From Octadecabacter sp. SW4 (GTDB taxonomy: Bacteria > Pseudomonadota > Alphaproteobacteria > Rhodobacterales > Rhodobacteraceae), in the NCBI RefSeq assembly GCF_008065155.1, contig NZ_CP042819.1:1302001-1366000 (forward strand): a stretch of 64,000 bases of DNA, given 5' to 3'. A program made the translations under genes and the position numbers. The notes beneath the pieces are model-generated. The model saw only the letters and a program-made list of their open reading frames with translations. It did no database searches and had not been told where the DNA came from. The first letter of the stretch is position 1, and every line of letters starts with the position of its first letter. Positions 1-9,321 of the stretch are shown here, piece after piece.

Positions 1-798
1 TCCGGCACGCGGTTCGGCCCCAAACAGGTGCGCGAACAAAGCGCGATGATCCGCCCCTATAACATTCAGACGGGGGCTGCGCCGTTCGATAGCCTGCACT
101 GTGCAGACCTTGGCGATGTGGCGATTAATACCTTTGATTTGAAGGCAACAATTGACATTATTACAAAGGATTACGACGCACACTTAAGGCATAACATGAT
201 CCCGATCGGCATTGGCGGTGACCACACCATGACCCTGCCAATCCTGCGCAGCATCGCACGCAAGCACGGCCCTGTGGCACTGGTGCATGTGGATGCCCAC
301 GCCGATGTCAGCGAGGACATGTTTGGTGTCAAAGTGGCCCACGGCACCCCGTTTCGCCGCGCATATGAAGAAGGTCTGATAACGCCTTCAAAAGTATGGC
401 AAATCGGCCTGCGTGGCACAGGCTATTCCGCCGATGACTTTACCGAGGCCGCGGGCTGGGGGTTCAACCAGTATCTTGCTCCAGCTTTGTGGCACAAGTC
501 ACTGACTCCACTCGCAAAAGATATTGTGACAGCGATTGGCGATCAGCCCGCATATATCACTTTTGACATCGACAGCCTTGATCCGGCATTCGCGCCCGGC
601 ACCGGCACACCTGAAATCGGCGGGCTGACAACAATGCAGGCGATGGAGCTGATCCGCGGCTTGCGCGGCCTCAACATCGTCGGGGCGGATATGGTCGAGG
701 TCTCGCCGCCCTATGACACCAGCGGCAACACTGCACTCGTCGGGGCCAACATCATCTACGAGATTCTCTCTGTCCTGCCGGGGGTGAAATACCGATGA
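1..798 (+). CDS. speB: Agmatinase / ureohydrolase family (5' end outside window)
   Basis: The reading frame is open from base 1, so the true start lies upstream and 265 residues are visible. The protein carries the arginase-fold manganese motifs GGDHT (about visible residue 72), DAHADV and DIDSLDPAFAPGTGTPE. These are the ligands for the binuclear Mn centre that splits agmatine into putrescine and urea. Established family knowledge: related ureohydrolases act on guanidinobutyrate or other guanidino compounds, so the substrate is not fixed by these motifs. The stop overlaps the start of the DUF1499 gene by 4 bp, implying co-translation. An internal GTG at 28 is not a plausible start because conserved sequence (GTRFGP) precedes it. 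Confidence 0.85.
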   Translation, partial: SGTRFGPKQVREQSAMIRPYNIQTGAAPFDSLHCADLGDVAINTFDLKATIDIITKDYDAHLRHNMIPIGIGGDHTMTLPILRSIARKHGPVALVHVDAHADVSEDMFGVKVAHGTPFRRAYEEGLITPSKVWQIGLRGTGYSADDFTEAAGWGFNQYLAPALWHKSLTPLAKDIVTAIGDQPAYITFDIDSLDPAFAPGTGTPEIGGLTTMQAMELIRGLRGLNIVGADMVEVSPPYDTSGNTALVGANIIYEILSVLPGVKYR

Positions 799-1268
799 AA
801 ATAACGGTCATTCTGCTTGCGGTCCTGATCGTTCTGGCGGTGCTTTATATCCGCCTTGCGCCAAGCGATCCCGCGCGCTGGCATATCGATATTGCCGATC
901 CCGCCTTTGAGCCTGACCCGAATTGGGCGGTGTTTTGTCCGCCCAGTGACAGCCGCTACGGACTGGCGACCGATCTTGCGGCGATTGAAGCCCAGGCGAT
1001 GAATTGGCCACGCACGAAACGACTTGCGGGCAGCGTGCAAGAGGGGCGGATCACGTGGATCACACGCTCGGCGGTGTTCGGGTTTCCCGATTACACGACC
1101 GCAGCGCTGCGCGAAGACAATGGGCAGATGCTGCTTTGTATCGTCGCGCGCCAGCGGTTCGGGAAGCTGGACGGCGGCGTCAATGCGCGGCGTATTCAAG
1201 CGTGGGTGCAATCCGCCTATGGGCTGAACGAGGTGCCGGATTTGATTTGGCACACGGCAAGCCCTTGA
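795..1268 (+). CDS. DUF1499 family membrane-anchored protein
   Basis: This 157-residue protein has one N-terminal hydrophobic segment (about residues 2-22) that would act as a membrane anchor or uncleaved signal, followed by a soluble domain resembling DUF1499 (motifs around FPDYTTAAL and [11 protein letters not shown]). No catalytic residues can be assigned and the family function is unknown. It starts inside the stop of the agmatinase gene (ATGA overlap), so it is probably translated from the same mRNA. prfA follows after about 30 bp. The hydrolase gene upstream gives no clear clue to its role. Confidence 0.7.
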   Translation: MKITVILLAVLIVLAVLYIRLAPSDPARWHIDIADPAFEPDPNWAVFCPPSDSRYGLATDLAAIEAQAMNWPRTKRLAGSVQEGRITWITRSAVFGFPDYTTAALREDNGQMLLCIVARQRFGKLDGGVNARRIQAWVQSAYGLNEVPDLIWHTASP

Positions 1269-1299
1269 CCGTGTCGCCCTGATCGCCCATGCCCAACCC

Positions 1300-2355
1300 A
1301 TGATACCAGAAGACAAACTGATCCAGATCACGCAGCGGTTCCAATTCCTTGAGGCCAAAATGTCCGAGGGGCTGTCGGGCGATGAATTTGCCTCGGTGGC
1401 GCGCGAATACGCAGATCTCAAACCGGTCGTTGAAACCGTCAGCGCCTATCAGACCCTGACCCGCGATATCGACGAGGCGGAAGCGATGCTGCGCGACCCC
1501 GAAATGCGCGAGCTGGCCGAGGCCGAACTGCCCGAATTGCGTAAAAACCTGCCCACGATGGAAAAGGCCGTGCAATTGGCGCTGCTGCCCAAGGATGCCG
1601 CCGATGCGCGCCCCGCCTTGCTGGAAATCCGGCCCGGCACCGGCGGGGACGAGGCGGGATTGTTCGCCGCTGACTTGCTGCGCATGTATCAGCGCTATGC
1701 CGAGGCGCGGGGCTGGCGCTTTGAAATTCTTGAACAAACCCTCTCCGAATTGGGCGGGATCAAGGAAGTGACCGCGCGGATCAGTGGCGACAATGTTTTC
1801 GCACGCATGAAATACGAAAGCGGCGTGCACCGCGTGCAGCGTGTGCCCGAAACCGAAAGCGGCGGGCGGATTCATACCTCGGCTGCCACGGTCGCGGTGC
1901 TGCCCGAAGCGCAGGATGTGGATATCCAGATCAACGCCAACGACATCCGCATCGACACCATGCGCGCATCGGGTTCGGGCGGGCAGCACGTCAACACCAC
2001 CGATTCAGCCGTGCGCATCACCCATATTCCCAGCGGAATCGTCGTGACCAGCTCGGAAAAATCCCAGCACCGTAACCGCGAGATCGCGATGAACGTGCTG
2101 AAAACGCGGCTTTATGATCTGGAGCGCCAGCGGGTGGATGATGAACGCAGCGCCGATCGCAAAAGTCAGGTCGGCTCGGGCGATCGCTCTGAGCGTATCC
2201 GCACCTATAACTTCCCGCAGGGGCGGATGACCGATCACCGCATCAACCTCACGCTTTATGCGCTTGATAAGGTGATGCAGGGCGATCTGGATGAAATCAT
2301 CGACGCGCTCATTCAGGACGCGCAGGCCACCGCATTGGCCGAAATGAACGGATGA
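1300..2355 (+). CDS. prfA: Peptide chain release factor 1
   Basis: The 351-residue protein matches RF1, which recognises UAA/UAG stop codons in the ribosomal A site and triggers peptide release. The GGQ motif is at residues 227-229 (GSGGQHVN) and the stop-codon-reading tripeptide region is PET at 183-185 ([13 protein letters not shown]), the PxT form typical of RF1 rather than the SPF of RF2. Length is normal for the family. It overlaps prmC by 4 bp. PrmC methylates the GGQ glutamine, so enzyme and substrate are encoded together, as in many proteobacteria. Confidence 0.97.
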   Translation: MIPEDKLIQITQRFQFLEAKMSEGLSGDEFASVAREYADLKPVVETVSAYQTLTRDIDEAEAMLRDPEMRELAEAELPELRKNLPTMEKAVQLALLPKDAADARPALLEIRPGTGGDEAGLFAADLLRMYQRYAEARGWRFEILEQTLSELGGIKEVTARISGDNVFARMKYESGVHRVQRVPETESGGRIHTSAATVAVLPEAQDVDIQINANDIRIDTMRASGSGGQHVNTTDSAVRITHIPSGIVVTSSEKSQHRNREIAMNVLKTRLYDLERQRVDDERSADRKSQVGSGDRSERIRTYNFPQGRMTDHRINLTLYALDKVMQGDLDEIIDALIQDAQATALAEMNG

Positions 2356-3263
2356 CAGGGGCCGAAGCCCTGGCGCAGGCCGTGGCCGATCTGCGCGCCA
2401 TCGACGGGGGCGCGCGGGATGCGCGGGTGCTGCTGGCCCATGCCTTGGGGGTGGATCGCACGCGCTTGACGCTGGTGCTGGCTGACCCGATGACGTCTGC
2501 CCAGCAGGCAACATTCGCGGGCATGATTGCGCGCCGCGCGGGCAATACGCCTGTGTCGCATATTGTTGGGTCGCGTGAATTTTACGGGCGCCGGTTCATC
2601 GTTACGGCGGATGTGCTTGACCCGCGCCCCGAAACCGAAACCCTGATCGCGGCGGCGCTTGAGGTGCCGTTCACACGCGTGCTTGACCTTGGCACCGGAT
2701 CGGGGTGCATCTTGCTGACGCTTTTGGCCGAACGGGCCGGGGCCACGGGGGTCGGCACGGATCACAGCAATCTGGCCCTTGAGGTTGCGCGCGAGAATGC
2801 GCAGGCGCTGGGGCTGGAGCAGCGCTGCACGTTTTGCTGGGGCGATTGGTATGACGGCGTGCCGCGCCCCGAAATCAGCGACGATTGGGAGGTGCGTGAC
2901 GACGAAAGGGTCGGCGGCGGCGGGCCGAAAACGCGCGCCCTGCCTGTCGTGCCGCAGTTTGATCTGATCGTCGCGAACCCGCCCTATATTGCGCTCGCTG
3001 AAATGGATGGGCTTGCCCCGGATTTGTCGTTCGAGCCGCGAATGGCGCTGACCGACGGTGCCGACGGGCTGGACGCCTACCGCGCGATTTGTGCGGGGGT
3101 GGGCCAGCATTTGCTGGCGCAGGGCTGGTTGGCGGTAGAGATCGGCCCAACCCAGGGGCGCGCGGTGGCCGACATGATGCGCGCCGCCGGAATGGAATCA
3201 GTCGACATCCGCGCCGATCTGGACGGGCGCGACCGTGTTGTTTTGGGGCAAAAAATCGCCTAA
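2352..3263 (+). CDS. prmC: Release factor N5-glutamine methyltransferase with an extra loop
   Basis: PrmC (HemK) methylates the glutamine of the RF1/RF2 GGQ motif using S-adenosylmethionine. The SAM-binding glycine motif LDLGTGSGC and the catalytic NPPY (residues 209-212) are intact. At 303 residues it is longer than the roughly 275 usual for the family. The excess sits just before NPPY, in a charged, glycine-rich stretch (about residues 172-199, bases 2865-2950, containing DDERVGGGG) where most PrmC proteins pass directly from GDWY to FDLIV. The reading frame is kept, so the protein is probably functional. The start overlaps the prfA stop. Confidence 0.95.
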   Translation: MTGAEALAQAVADLRAIDGGARDARVLLAHALGVDRTRLTLVLADPMTSAQQATFAGMIARRAGNTPVSHIVGSREFYGRRFIVTADVLDPRPETETLIAAALEVPFTRVLDLGTGSGCILLTLLAERAGATGVGTDHSNLALEVARENAQALGLEQRCTFCWGDWYDGVPRPEISDDWEVRDDERVGGGGPKTRALPVVPQFDLIVANPPYIALAEMDGLAPDLSFEPRMALTDGADGLDAYRAICAGVGQHLLAQGWLAVEIGPTQGRAVADMMRAAGMESVDIRADLDGRDRVVLGQKIA

Positions 3264-3484
3264 ACGCAACAAACGGGCCGATAAATGCCTGATCGGGGCC
3301 TTTGTGGACGATTTACGCTTGCCCTGCGACCCCGTGCATGGTTATCCCTGTTTATCGGCTGGGCAGAGGGCACTGCGCCTTCCCCCCGATGAGTCGCCAG
3401 AACATCGCACGGCCCCGAAATTGCAGCGCGCATGAGGCGCGCGAGGGCCATGCAAAAGCAAAGAATGCTGGACGAAAGAAACCT

Positions 3485-4027
3485 ATGAGATCATCCAAGT
3501 CACGGTCGCGGGGCAAGAACCGCAACAACAACCGCCCCTCGGGCGGAAATATCATCAACCGGGTGTTTGACAGCAACGGGCCGGATTCCAAGGTGCGCGG
3601 CACCCCCCAGCAGATCATCGACAAATACAACCAGCTGCACCGCGATGCACAGCTGTCGGGGGATCGCGTGGCGGCCGAAAACTGCGCCCAGCACGCTGAA
3701 CACTACACCCGGATGCTGGCCGAGGCGCAGCGCGAAATCGACGCCAAGCGCGACGAACAGGAAGAACAAAACCGCCAGCGTCAGGCCGAGCGTGACCGCG
3801 AGCGCGCAGAGCGCCTGAAAGCACAGGAAGCGGCGGCAAACGATCCGGCGAATATGGAACAGCCCCGCGGCGAGGATGCGGGTCTTGTCGAGACACCCGA
3901 AGCCGCACCCCAGCAGGATGCGCCCAAACCGCGCCGTCCGCGCAAACCGCGCCAGCCCAAGGCCGACAAGGCTGACCAGCCCGATCAGGGCGGCTCGGAC
4001 GATGGTGCCCCAGAAGCGGCGGAATAG
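3485..4027 (+). CDS. DUF4167 domain-containing protein
   Basis: The 180-residue protein has a basic, Asn/Arg-rich N-terminus (MRSSKSRSRGKNRNNNRP), then the conserved DUF4167 block (about residues 20-75, including GTPQQIIDKY and AENCAQHAEHY). A charged helical, Gln/Glu/Arg-rich stretch that may be coiled coil follows (about 75-120), then a Pro/Lys-rich acidic tail. The family is alphaproteobacterial and has no established function; the basic N-terminus suggests nucleic-acid contact (inference). The start at 3485 is chosen because conserved sequence begins there; an upstream in-frame ATG at 3302 would add 61 residues of unrelated sequence. A strong terminator follows at 4050-4075. Confidence 0.85.
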   Translation: MRSSKSRSRGKNRNNNRPSGGNIINRVFDSNGPDSKVRGTPQQIIDKYNQLHRDAQLSGDRVAAENCAQHAEHYTRMLAEAQREIDAKRDEQEEQNRQRQAERDRERAERLKAQEAAANDPANMEQPRGEDAGLVETPEAAPQQDAPKPRRPRKPRQPKADKADQPDQGGSDDGAPEAAE

Positions 4028-4049
4028 GTCAGCTTAAGGCGAGATAAAT

Positions 4050-4075
4050 AGGCGCGTCCACGGGCGCGCCTTTTT
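4050..4075 (+). terminator. Intrinsic terminator after the DUF4167 gene
   Basis: A GC-rich 7-bp stem (AGGCGCG / CGCGCCT) with an 8-nt loop is followed directly by a run of five T. It lies 22 bp after the DUF4167 stop codon and faces the right way to end the transcript. Confidence 0.85.
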
Positions 4076-4118
4076 CATGCGCGACGGTCGCGGAACGCCT
4101 CGCCCACATCCTTGGTGA

Positions 4119-4166
4119 TTGGGGGTCTGCCCCCAACCCGCCAAAGTATTTTTTGAACAGAAGAAG
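4119..4166. repeat. Dispersed intergenic hairpin repeat, copy A
   Basis: A 7-bp stem (TTGGGGG / CCCCCAA, 4119-4136) is followed by the tail AAAGTATTTTTTGAACAGAAGAAG. An inverted copy of the tail's end (TTTTTTGAACAGAAGAAG) lies at 13609-13626 next to another G/C hairpin. A more distant copy (59391-59439) shares the hairpin-plus-tail design. Units of this form between genes are common in Rhodobacteraceae and probably act as terminators. This copy sits between the convergent DUF4167 and rsmA genes. Confidence 0.6.
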
Positions 4167-5009
4167 TCAGTTGCCCGATAGGCTGCGGGTCAGGGCGCAA
4201 AAGCGTTCAAGGTCGATCTGTTCTGCCCGATCCGTGGGGGCGATGTCGGCGGCGCGCAGATGGTCCTCGATATTCGGTGACAGCGCCTTGAGCGAAGAGC
4301 GCAGCATCTTGCGCCGCTGGTTGAAGGCGGTGGCGACCACATGCGACAGCATCTTGGCATCGGCCGGATAGCGCGGCGCGGGCAGGGCGGTGAAATGCAC
4401 CACGGCACTGCTGACCTTGGGCGGGGGCGAAAATGCCTCGGGCGGGAGATCAAGCACGATCCGTGCATCCGTGCGCCACTGGGCCAGCAGGGCAAGCCGC
4501 CCGTAAGCCTTTGATCCCGGGGTGGCGGTGATCCGCTGTGCCACCTCGCGCTGGAACATCAGTGTCAGGCTGGTCCAGACGGGTGGCCATGTGTCGGGCG
4601 TCAGCCAGCGCACCAGCAGTTCGGTGCCGATGTTATAGGGCAGGTTGGCGCAGATGCGGATCGGCGGGGTCAGATGATCGAGCGGGTTGATCTCAAGGGC
4701 ATCACCGTTGATGACCTGCAACCGGTCGGGATAAGCGGCGCTGATCTCGGCCAGGGCGGGCAGGCAGCGCGCATCCTTTTCGATCGCCAGCACGCGGCGC
4801 GCGCCCTCGGCCAGTAATCCGCGTGTCAGGCCGCCCGGTCCCGGCCCGACCTCGAGCACATCCGACCCTGTCAAATCCCCTGCAAGCCGCGCAATTTTCG
4901 ACGTCAGGTTCAGATCAAGCAGGAAGTTCTGCCCGAGGGTCTTTTTCGCGGCGATCCCGTGGGTGTCGATCACGGTGCGCAGGGGTGGCAGGCTGTCGAT
5001 CTGGCTCAT
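4167..5009 (-). CDS. rsmA: 16S rRNA (adenine1518/1519-N6) dimethyltransferase
   Basis: RsmA (KsgA) dimethylates two adjacent adenines near the 3' end of 16S rRNA during small-subunit maturation. The 280-residue protein shows [11 protein letters not shown] at the N-terminus, the SAM site [11 protein letters not shown] and the NLPYNIG catalytic motif, all intact. It is the last gene of the lptF-lptG-lptD-surA-pdxA-rsmA operon and overlaps pdxA by 4 bp. The surA-pdxA-rsmA order is widespread in proteobacteria and ties outer-membrane protein folding, vitamin B6 synthesis and ribosome maturation in one transcript. Confidence 0.97.
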   Translation of the reverse strand: MSQIDSLPPLRTVIDTHGIAAKKTLGQNFLLDLNLTSKIARLAGDLTGSDVLEVGPGPGGLTRGLLAEGARRVLAIEKDARCLPALAEISAAYPDRLQVINGDALEINPLDHLTPPIRICANLPYNIGTELLVRWLTPDTWPPVWTSLTLMFQREVAQRITATPGSKAYGRLALLAQWRTDARIVLDLPPEAFSPPPKVSSAVVHFTALPAPRYPADAKMLSHVVATAFNQRRKMLRSSLKALSPNIEDHLRAADIAPTDRAEQIDLERFCALTRSLSGN

Positions 5010-5992
5010 CCATCGGTCCCGTGTCGCGCCTGTGCCATCTGGTCGGCCATGCGCAGGGCGGCGATCAGCGATGTGGCATCAGCCAGGCCCTTGCCTGCGA
5101 TATCGAACGCCGTGCCGTGATCGGGCGATGTGCGCACGAACGGCAGGCCCAGCGTCACATTCACGCCGCCGGAAAAATCCAGCGTCTTGATCGGGATCAG
5201 GGCCTGGTCGTGATACATGCAGACGGCCACGTCATAGCCCGCCCGTGCAGCTGCGTGAAACATCGTATCGGCGGACATCGGCCCGGTGAGATCCATCCCT
5301 TGGGCGCGCAGGGCATCCAGAACGGGGATGATCAGGTCGATCTCCTCGCGTCCCATCTTGCCGCCTTCGCCCGCGTGCGGGTTCAATCCCGCCACGGCAA
5401 TGCGCGGACGCATGACGCCAAAGTCGCGGCGCAGGGCGGCGTGGGTGATCAGCAGCGTATCCGTCAAAAGGGCGGCCGTCAGGCTGCGCGGCACCTCGGC
5501 AAGGGGGATATGGATCGTGGTGGGCACGACCCGCAACATATCGCAGGCCAGCATCATCACCACGCGGTCAACGCTTGCAAGTGCGGCCAGGTATTCCGTG
5601 TGGCCGGGATAGACAAACTGCGCCCCATCGGCGAGCGCCTTTTTGTGGATCGGTGCAGTGGTCAGCGCGCGGCACTGCCCGCCCTGCACCAGATCAACGC
5701 CACGCGCGATCACGTCGATCACCCCTTGCGCATTGGCCGGGTCGGGCTGGCCGGGGGTGCGTGCGCCGCCAAAACCATGGGCCAGCACGGGCATCGCATC
5801 TGCTACCACGCCAGCGGCCTGATCGGCGCTTTCGATCACCTGAAACGGCGTGCCCGCGGGCAGGTGGCGCGGATCGCCAAGCCAGACAAACGGCAGATCA
5901 GCGCGTAGGGCGCGCCACGCGGCCAGGGCGATTTCGGGGCCAATCCCCGCCGGTTCACCGCATGACAGCGCAAGCGGCGCGCGCGCGATCAT
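5006..5992 (-). CDS. pdxA: 4-hydroxythreonine-4-phosphate dehydrogenase
   Basis: PdxA oxidises 4-phosphohydroxy-L-threonine with NAD(P)+ and decarboxylates it, feeding the deoxyxylulose-5-phosphate-dependent route to pyridoxal phosphate. The 328-residue sequence begins with the family signature [11 protein letters not shown] and has conserved metal-binding histidines in TTAPIHK / [18 protein letters not shown] and GTAFDIAG. Length is normal. Four-base overlaps with both surA upstream and rsmA downstream indicate translational coupling. Confidence 0.96.
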   Translation of the reverse strand: MIARAPLALSCGEPAGIGPEIALAAWRALRADLPFVWLGDPRHLPAGTPFQVIESADQAAGVVADAMPVLAHGFGGARTPGQPDPANAQGVIDVIARGVDLVQGGQCRALTTAPIHKKALADGAQFVYPGHTEYLAALASVDRVVMMLACDMLRVVPTTIHIPLAEVPRSLTAALLTDTLLITHAALRRDFGVMRPRIAVAGLNPHAGEGGKMGREEIDLIIPVLDALRAQGMDLTGPMSADTMFHAAARAGYDVAVCMYHDQALIPIKTLDFSGGVNVTLGLPFVRTSPDHGTAFDIAGKGLADATSLIAALRMADQMAQARHGTDG

Positions 5993-7212
5993 GGGAATGT
6001 GATGGTGGCCGAGGCTTGCAAATCGGCCAGAAGCGCATCGGCATACCCCGCAAGACGCTGGCTGATCAGTTGCGACCGGATCGCATCGCGGTCCACATCA
6101 CCTTCAAGGGTGGGTGTGCGCCCGCACAGCATCAGGAACACCAGTGTTTCCCCATTCGCACGGGTCAGGGAATAATCCACTTCGCCAGCATCCAATGCGG
6201 CAAGGCGCATCGCCACATCCTGCGGAATATCGGACGGGGGCAGGGTGTCGCGTTGCAAGACATCTTCGGGCTGTCCCTGGGCGATACCATAAAGATCATC
6301 GCAGGTGTCCACATTGGCGGCGACCTGCGCGGCGCGGCGCAGTCCCTGATCGCTCAGGCCGCCAGCGATGTAATAGGCGGCGTATTCGATCGCGGCGGGG
6401 GCGGCGGCCGCTTGCGGCACTTCGCGCACCGCGCGCATCTGGAAGAGGGCGATCCCGTTGGTGATCGGGATCGGGGCGGTCACTTCGCCGGTGCCAAGCG
6501 CCAGAAGGATCGAGCGCAGCTGCGGCGGGTAGTTGCTGATCGGCAGCCAGTCGAGGCGGCCCCCACGCGTGCGCGACGGCAGGGCCGACACTTGGCGCGC
6601 CTGTGCCTCGAATGCGGCCGTGCTGGTAAGGGTCGCGATCTGTTCGGCCTGCGCCTGCGCCTGCGCTGCGCGCGGTGGCGGGGCGGGGATGATAATTTCG
6701 CTCAGAAGCACTTCGATGCCCGTGGAGGCACCCGCGGACTGGCCAAGCGCCTGATCAATCTCTGCCTCGGAGATCTGCACGCGGCTGCCATAGCGCGAAC
6801 GGACGAAATCGCGCCAGCTGACACCGACACGGACAAAATCGCGGAAGGTTTCACGCTCGACCCCGTTCTGGTCTAGCACCGCCAGGAACTGGTCCAGATC
6901 AAGATCGGCCCGTTCTGCGAACATGGCCATCTGTTCTTGCAGGGCCTCCTCGGTCAGGCGCAGACCGGCGCGATCCAGTTCTTCGAGTTTCAGACGATCC
7001 GCGATCAACTCCTCGCGGGCGACCTCGGGGAGATTCCCGGGTGCGCGAAATACGCGCAGCAGCCCGATACGTTGATCCAGTTCAAACTGGGTGACGACAC
7101 GGTCGTTGACGATGATCGCAGGTGAAAACGGGCTTTGCGCCGTGCCCTTGCTGGGCAGCGCCGCTGCCAGTGTCAGGGCCAGAAGGGCGGAAAGTGTCAG
7201 TCCTATGCGCAT
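5989..7212 (-). CDS. surA: Periplasmic chaperone SurA / parvulin-type peptidyl-prolyl isomerase
   Basis: The 407-residue protein starts with a Sec signal peptide (residues 1 to about 25, ending near GTAQS). The SurA N-terminal chaperone domain follows (VNDRVVTQFELDQRI, ELIADRLKLEEL), then one recognisable parvulin-like region and a C-terminal segment. SurA escorts unfolded outer-membrane proteins across the periplasm; LptD is a known client, which fits its place directly downstream of lptD. The parvulin part is divergent, as in many alphaproteobacterial SurA proteins, so isomerase activity is uncertain. It overlaps pdxA by 4 bp. Confidence 0.9.
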   Translation of the reverse strand: MRIGLTLSALLALTLAAALPSKGTAQSPFSPAIIVNDRVVTQFELDQRIGLLRVFRAPGNLPEVAREELIADRLKLEELDRAGLRLTEEALQEQMAMFAERADLDLDQFLAVLDQNGVERETFRDFVRVGVSWRDFVRSRYGSRVQISEAEIDQALGQSAGASTGIEVLLSEIIIPAPPPRAAQAQAQAEQIATLTSTAAFEAQARQVSALPSRTRGGRLDWLPISNYPPQLRSILLALGTGEVTAPIPITNGIALFQMRAVREVPQAAAAPAAIEYAAYYIAGGLSDQGLRRAAQVAANVDTCDDLYGIAQGQPEDVLQRDTLPPSDIPQDVAMRLAALDAGEVDYSLTRANGETLVFLMLCGRTPTLEGDVDRDAIRSQLISQRLAGYADALLADLQASATITFP

Positions 7213-7239
7213 TGTTGCCTCGCTCGTTGGTCTGCTCGT

Positions 7240-9321
7240 TTAGTTCACACAGCTTCGCGTTGCCTGCCCGGCCGTGCGCCCCGCGGAAAATCCGCGTAGT
7301 TCAACCGTTAACCCAAAGTCGGTCACAGGGTCTACAGTAGTCGAAGACGAAAAGCGGCGCGAGACAGAAAGGTCAACCGCCAGACATTCATTTTGCCAGC
7401 CCACCCCGATGGTCGCACGCGCCGCCCGATTGGTGACGAAATCATATGACGCATCGGCGCTGACGCTCCAGATGTCATTGATTTGATAGGCACTTTCGAG
7501 GGTCCATTCCGACACGGCGGTGGTGTCGTCAATCCAAAGATAAGAGGCGGCCAGATCAAGATGTTCATCGCTCCAGCTGACGCGGGCCTCGGTTTTGGCG
7601 AAATTCAGGCTATCGTCAAAAAGCGTGCGCCCATCAATCGCCAACCCGTTGGGAAAATCGACCTGCCCGGCCAAGAGCCAGTCCGATGCGCGGCCCTGCA
7701 ACCCCGATGAGGTGGTGAAAGCGCTGTTGGCCTCTTCGCGCAGGATACGCCCGAAGGTCAGCGTGGCGTTCCATGCATCCGGTGACACCCGCGTCCAGCG
7801 CGCACCATATGCCACCCGCGCCCCGGTCTCGCGCGCATCCTGGCCGGGAAAGCGCGACAGGGCAAAAAGATTGGCCTGATCAAATTCGGTTTCGGTGCTG
7901 TCCTCGTTGGGGACATCGCCACCGTAGACATCTGACCACGCGACCTGCACAACCGGTTCGATCACATGGGTCGCGCGCCCGGTGGTGCGGATCAGCGGAT
8001 AACGCAGGGTCAGCGCCGCGCTGGGGGTCGTGCGCATGATGTCGGCGTCAAAGGCCAGGTCCTGAGTGATCGCGTAGTAGTCAAACGCCACCCCGATCTG
8101 CCCATCAATCAACAGCCCCGCAGGCGTGACCCAGTTGCGCTGCCAATCGGCACCAAGGCCAAAGCGGGCCACATCGCGCCCGTCCGCATCAACGTCTGAA
8201 TAGCGAAACAGCGTTTGCGCATCGGCTGTCAGGGTCGCAACCCCGCCGAACCCGTCAAGCCGACGTTCGTAGGAAACATCGCTGACGATGCTGGGCAAAA
8301 CCGCGTTGTCATCGCCCAGCCGCAGGGATTCAAAATGCGTCAGGGCGGCGCGGAAATAGTCGTCCGCGCCCACGCGGGTGATCGCGATCTCGCTATCAAG
8401 GCGGTCTTTTTCGGAATAGCCGTAATCAAGCAGGTAATCGCGATCTGTCGTCGCCTCAAGGCCGAACGTCAGGGTATAATCCCCGCCCAGATCAAACGTG
8501 CCTTCGGCAAAGATATAGCCGCGTCCGGTATCGGGCAGCAGATCGTCGGTCGTGCCCGCAAGGTTGATTTCGATGTCGCCATTCAGAAAGGCCTGGCGAT
8601 AGCGCGCCTCGAGTGTCGTGGTGCGCGGCGAAATATAGGGTGTCAGCGTCAGGTCGCGATAGTCACCCAGCCGGATGAAATACGGCAGCTTGATCCCGGT
8701 GCCCAATTGATCGGTGGTGCGAAATTGCGGGATCAAGAGGCCAGTCGCGCGGGTCAGCGTGGGATCGGGCAGGCGCATCCGTGGCACCCAAAAGACCGGC
8801 ACGCCCTTGATGCGAAACTGTGCGTCGTCAAAATAAAGCTGGCGCTCTTGCTGGTCATGAACAACGCGGCGCGCGCGGATATCCCACAGCGGTGTTTCGC
8901 GTGAACAGACCTGACAGGATGTGGCAACCACGCGGTAGAGCTGGCTATAGCGCCCGTCGATACGATTGATCTGGTTGGCGGCAAGCTGCAACTGCTGGTC
9001 CAGCACCAGCCGCGCGCCGCGCAAAATGCCGTTTTCGAGGGTAGGATCAAGTTGCGCGCCATCGGCTGTCACGATCGAGCCGTCGCCGTCTGTAATAAAA
9101 ATCGGGCCGGTGATGATAAGCCGATCGGTGCTTTGATCATAGCTGATCGCGGCGGCCGAAAGGCGGGTGCCGTCATACAAGACTTCGACGTTGCCTTGCG
9201 CCACCAGACGCTGGCCATCGGTGACAAAGACGGTATCAGCCACCAAGGTGGCGGCCCCCTGGGCCTGCACCAGGTGCGGCACAACCAGGGCCATCAGCAG
9301 GACCAAAGCACGCCAAAGCAT
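7240..9321 (-). CDS. lptD: LPS-assembly outer-membrane protein LptD
   Basis: LptD forms, with LptE, the outer-membrane channel that places lipopolysaccharide in the outer leaflet. From the ATG at 9321 the product has 693 residues: a signal peptide (MLWRALVLLMALVVPHLVQAQ), an OstA/LptA-like periplasmic domain (about 25-150) and a long beta-barrel to the C-terminus. Cysteines in the SCQVCS motif and near the C-terminus (NECLAVD, SCVN) fit the paired disulfides required for LptD function. The 9321 start overlaps the lptG stop by one base; a longer frame upstream only runs through lptG coding sequence. Confidence 0.95.
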   Translation of the reverse strand: MLWRALVLLMALVVPHLVQAQGAATLVADTVFVTDGQRLVAQGNVEVLYDGTRLSAAAISYDQSTDRLIITGPIFITDGDGSIVTADGAQLDPTLENGILRGARLVLDQQLQLAANQINRIDGRYSQLYRVVATSCQVCSRETPLWDIRARRVVHDQQERQLYFDDAQFRIKGVPVFWVPRMRLPDPTLTRATGLLIPQFRTTDQLGTGIKLPYFIRLGDYRDLTLTPYISPRTTTLEARYRQAFLNGDIEINLAGTTDDLLPDTGRGYIFAEGTFDLGGDYTLTFGLEATTDRDYLLDYGYSEKDRLDSEIAITRVGADDYFRAALTHFESLRLGDDNAVLPSIVSDVSYERRLDGFGGVATLTADAQTLFRYSDVDADGRDVARFGLGADWQRNWVTPAGLLIDGQIGVAFDYYAITQDLAFDADIMRTTPSAALTLRYPLIRTTGRATHVIEPVVQVAWSDVYGGDVPNEDSTETEFDQANLFALSRFPGQDARETGARVAYGARWTRVSPDAWNATLTFGRILREEANSAFTTSSGLQGRASDWLLAGQVDFPNGLAIDGRTLFDDSLNFAKTEARVSWSDEHLDLAASYLWIDDTTAVSEWTLESAYQINDIWSVSADASYDFVTNRAARATIGVGWQNECLAVDLSVSRRFSSSTTVDPVTDFGLTVELRGFSAGRTAGQATRSCVN

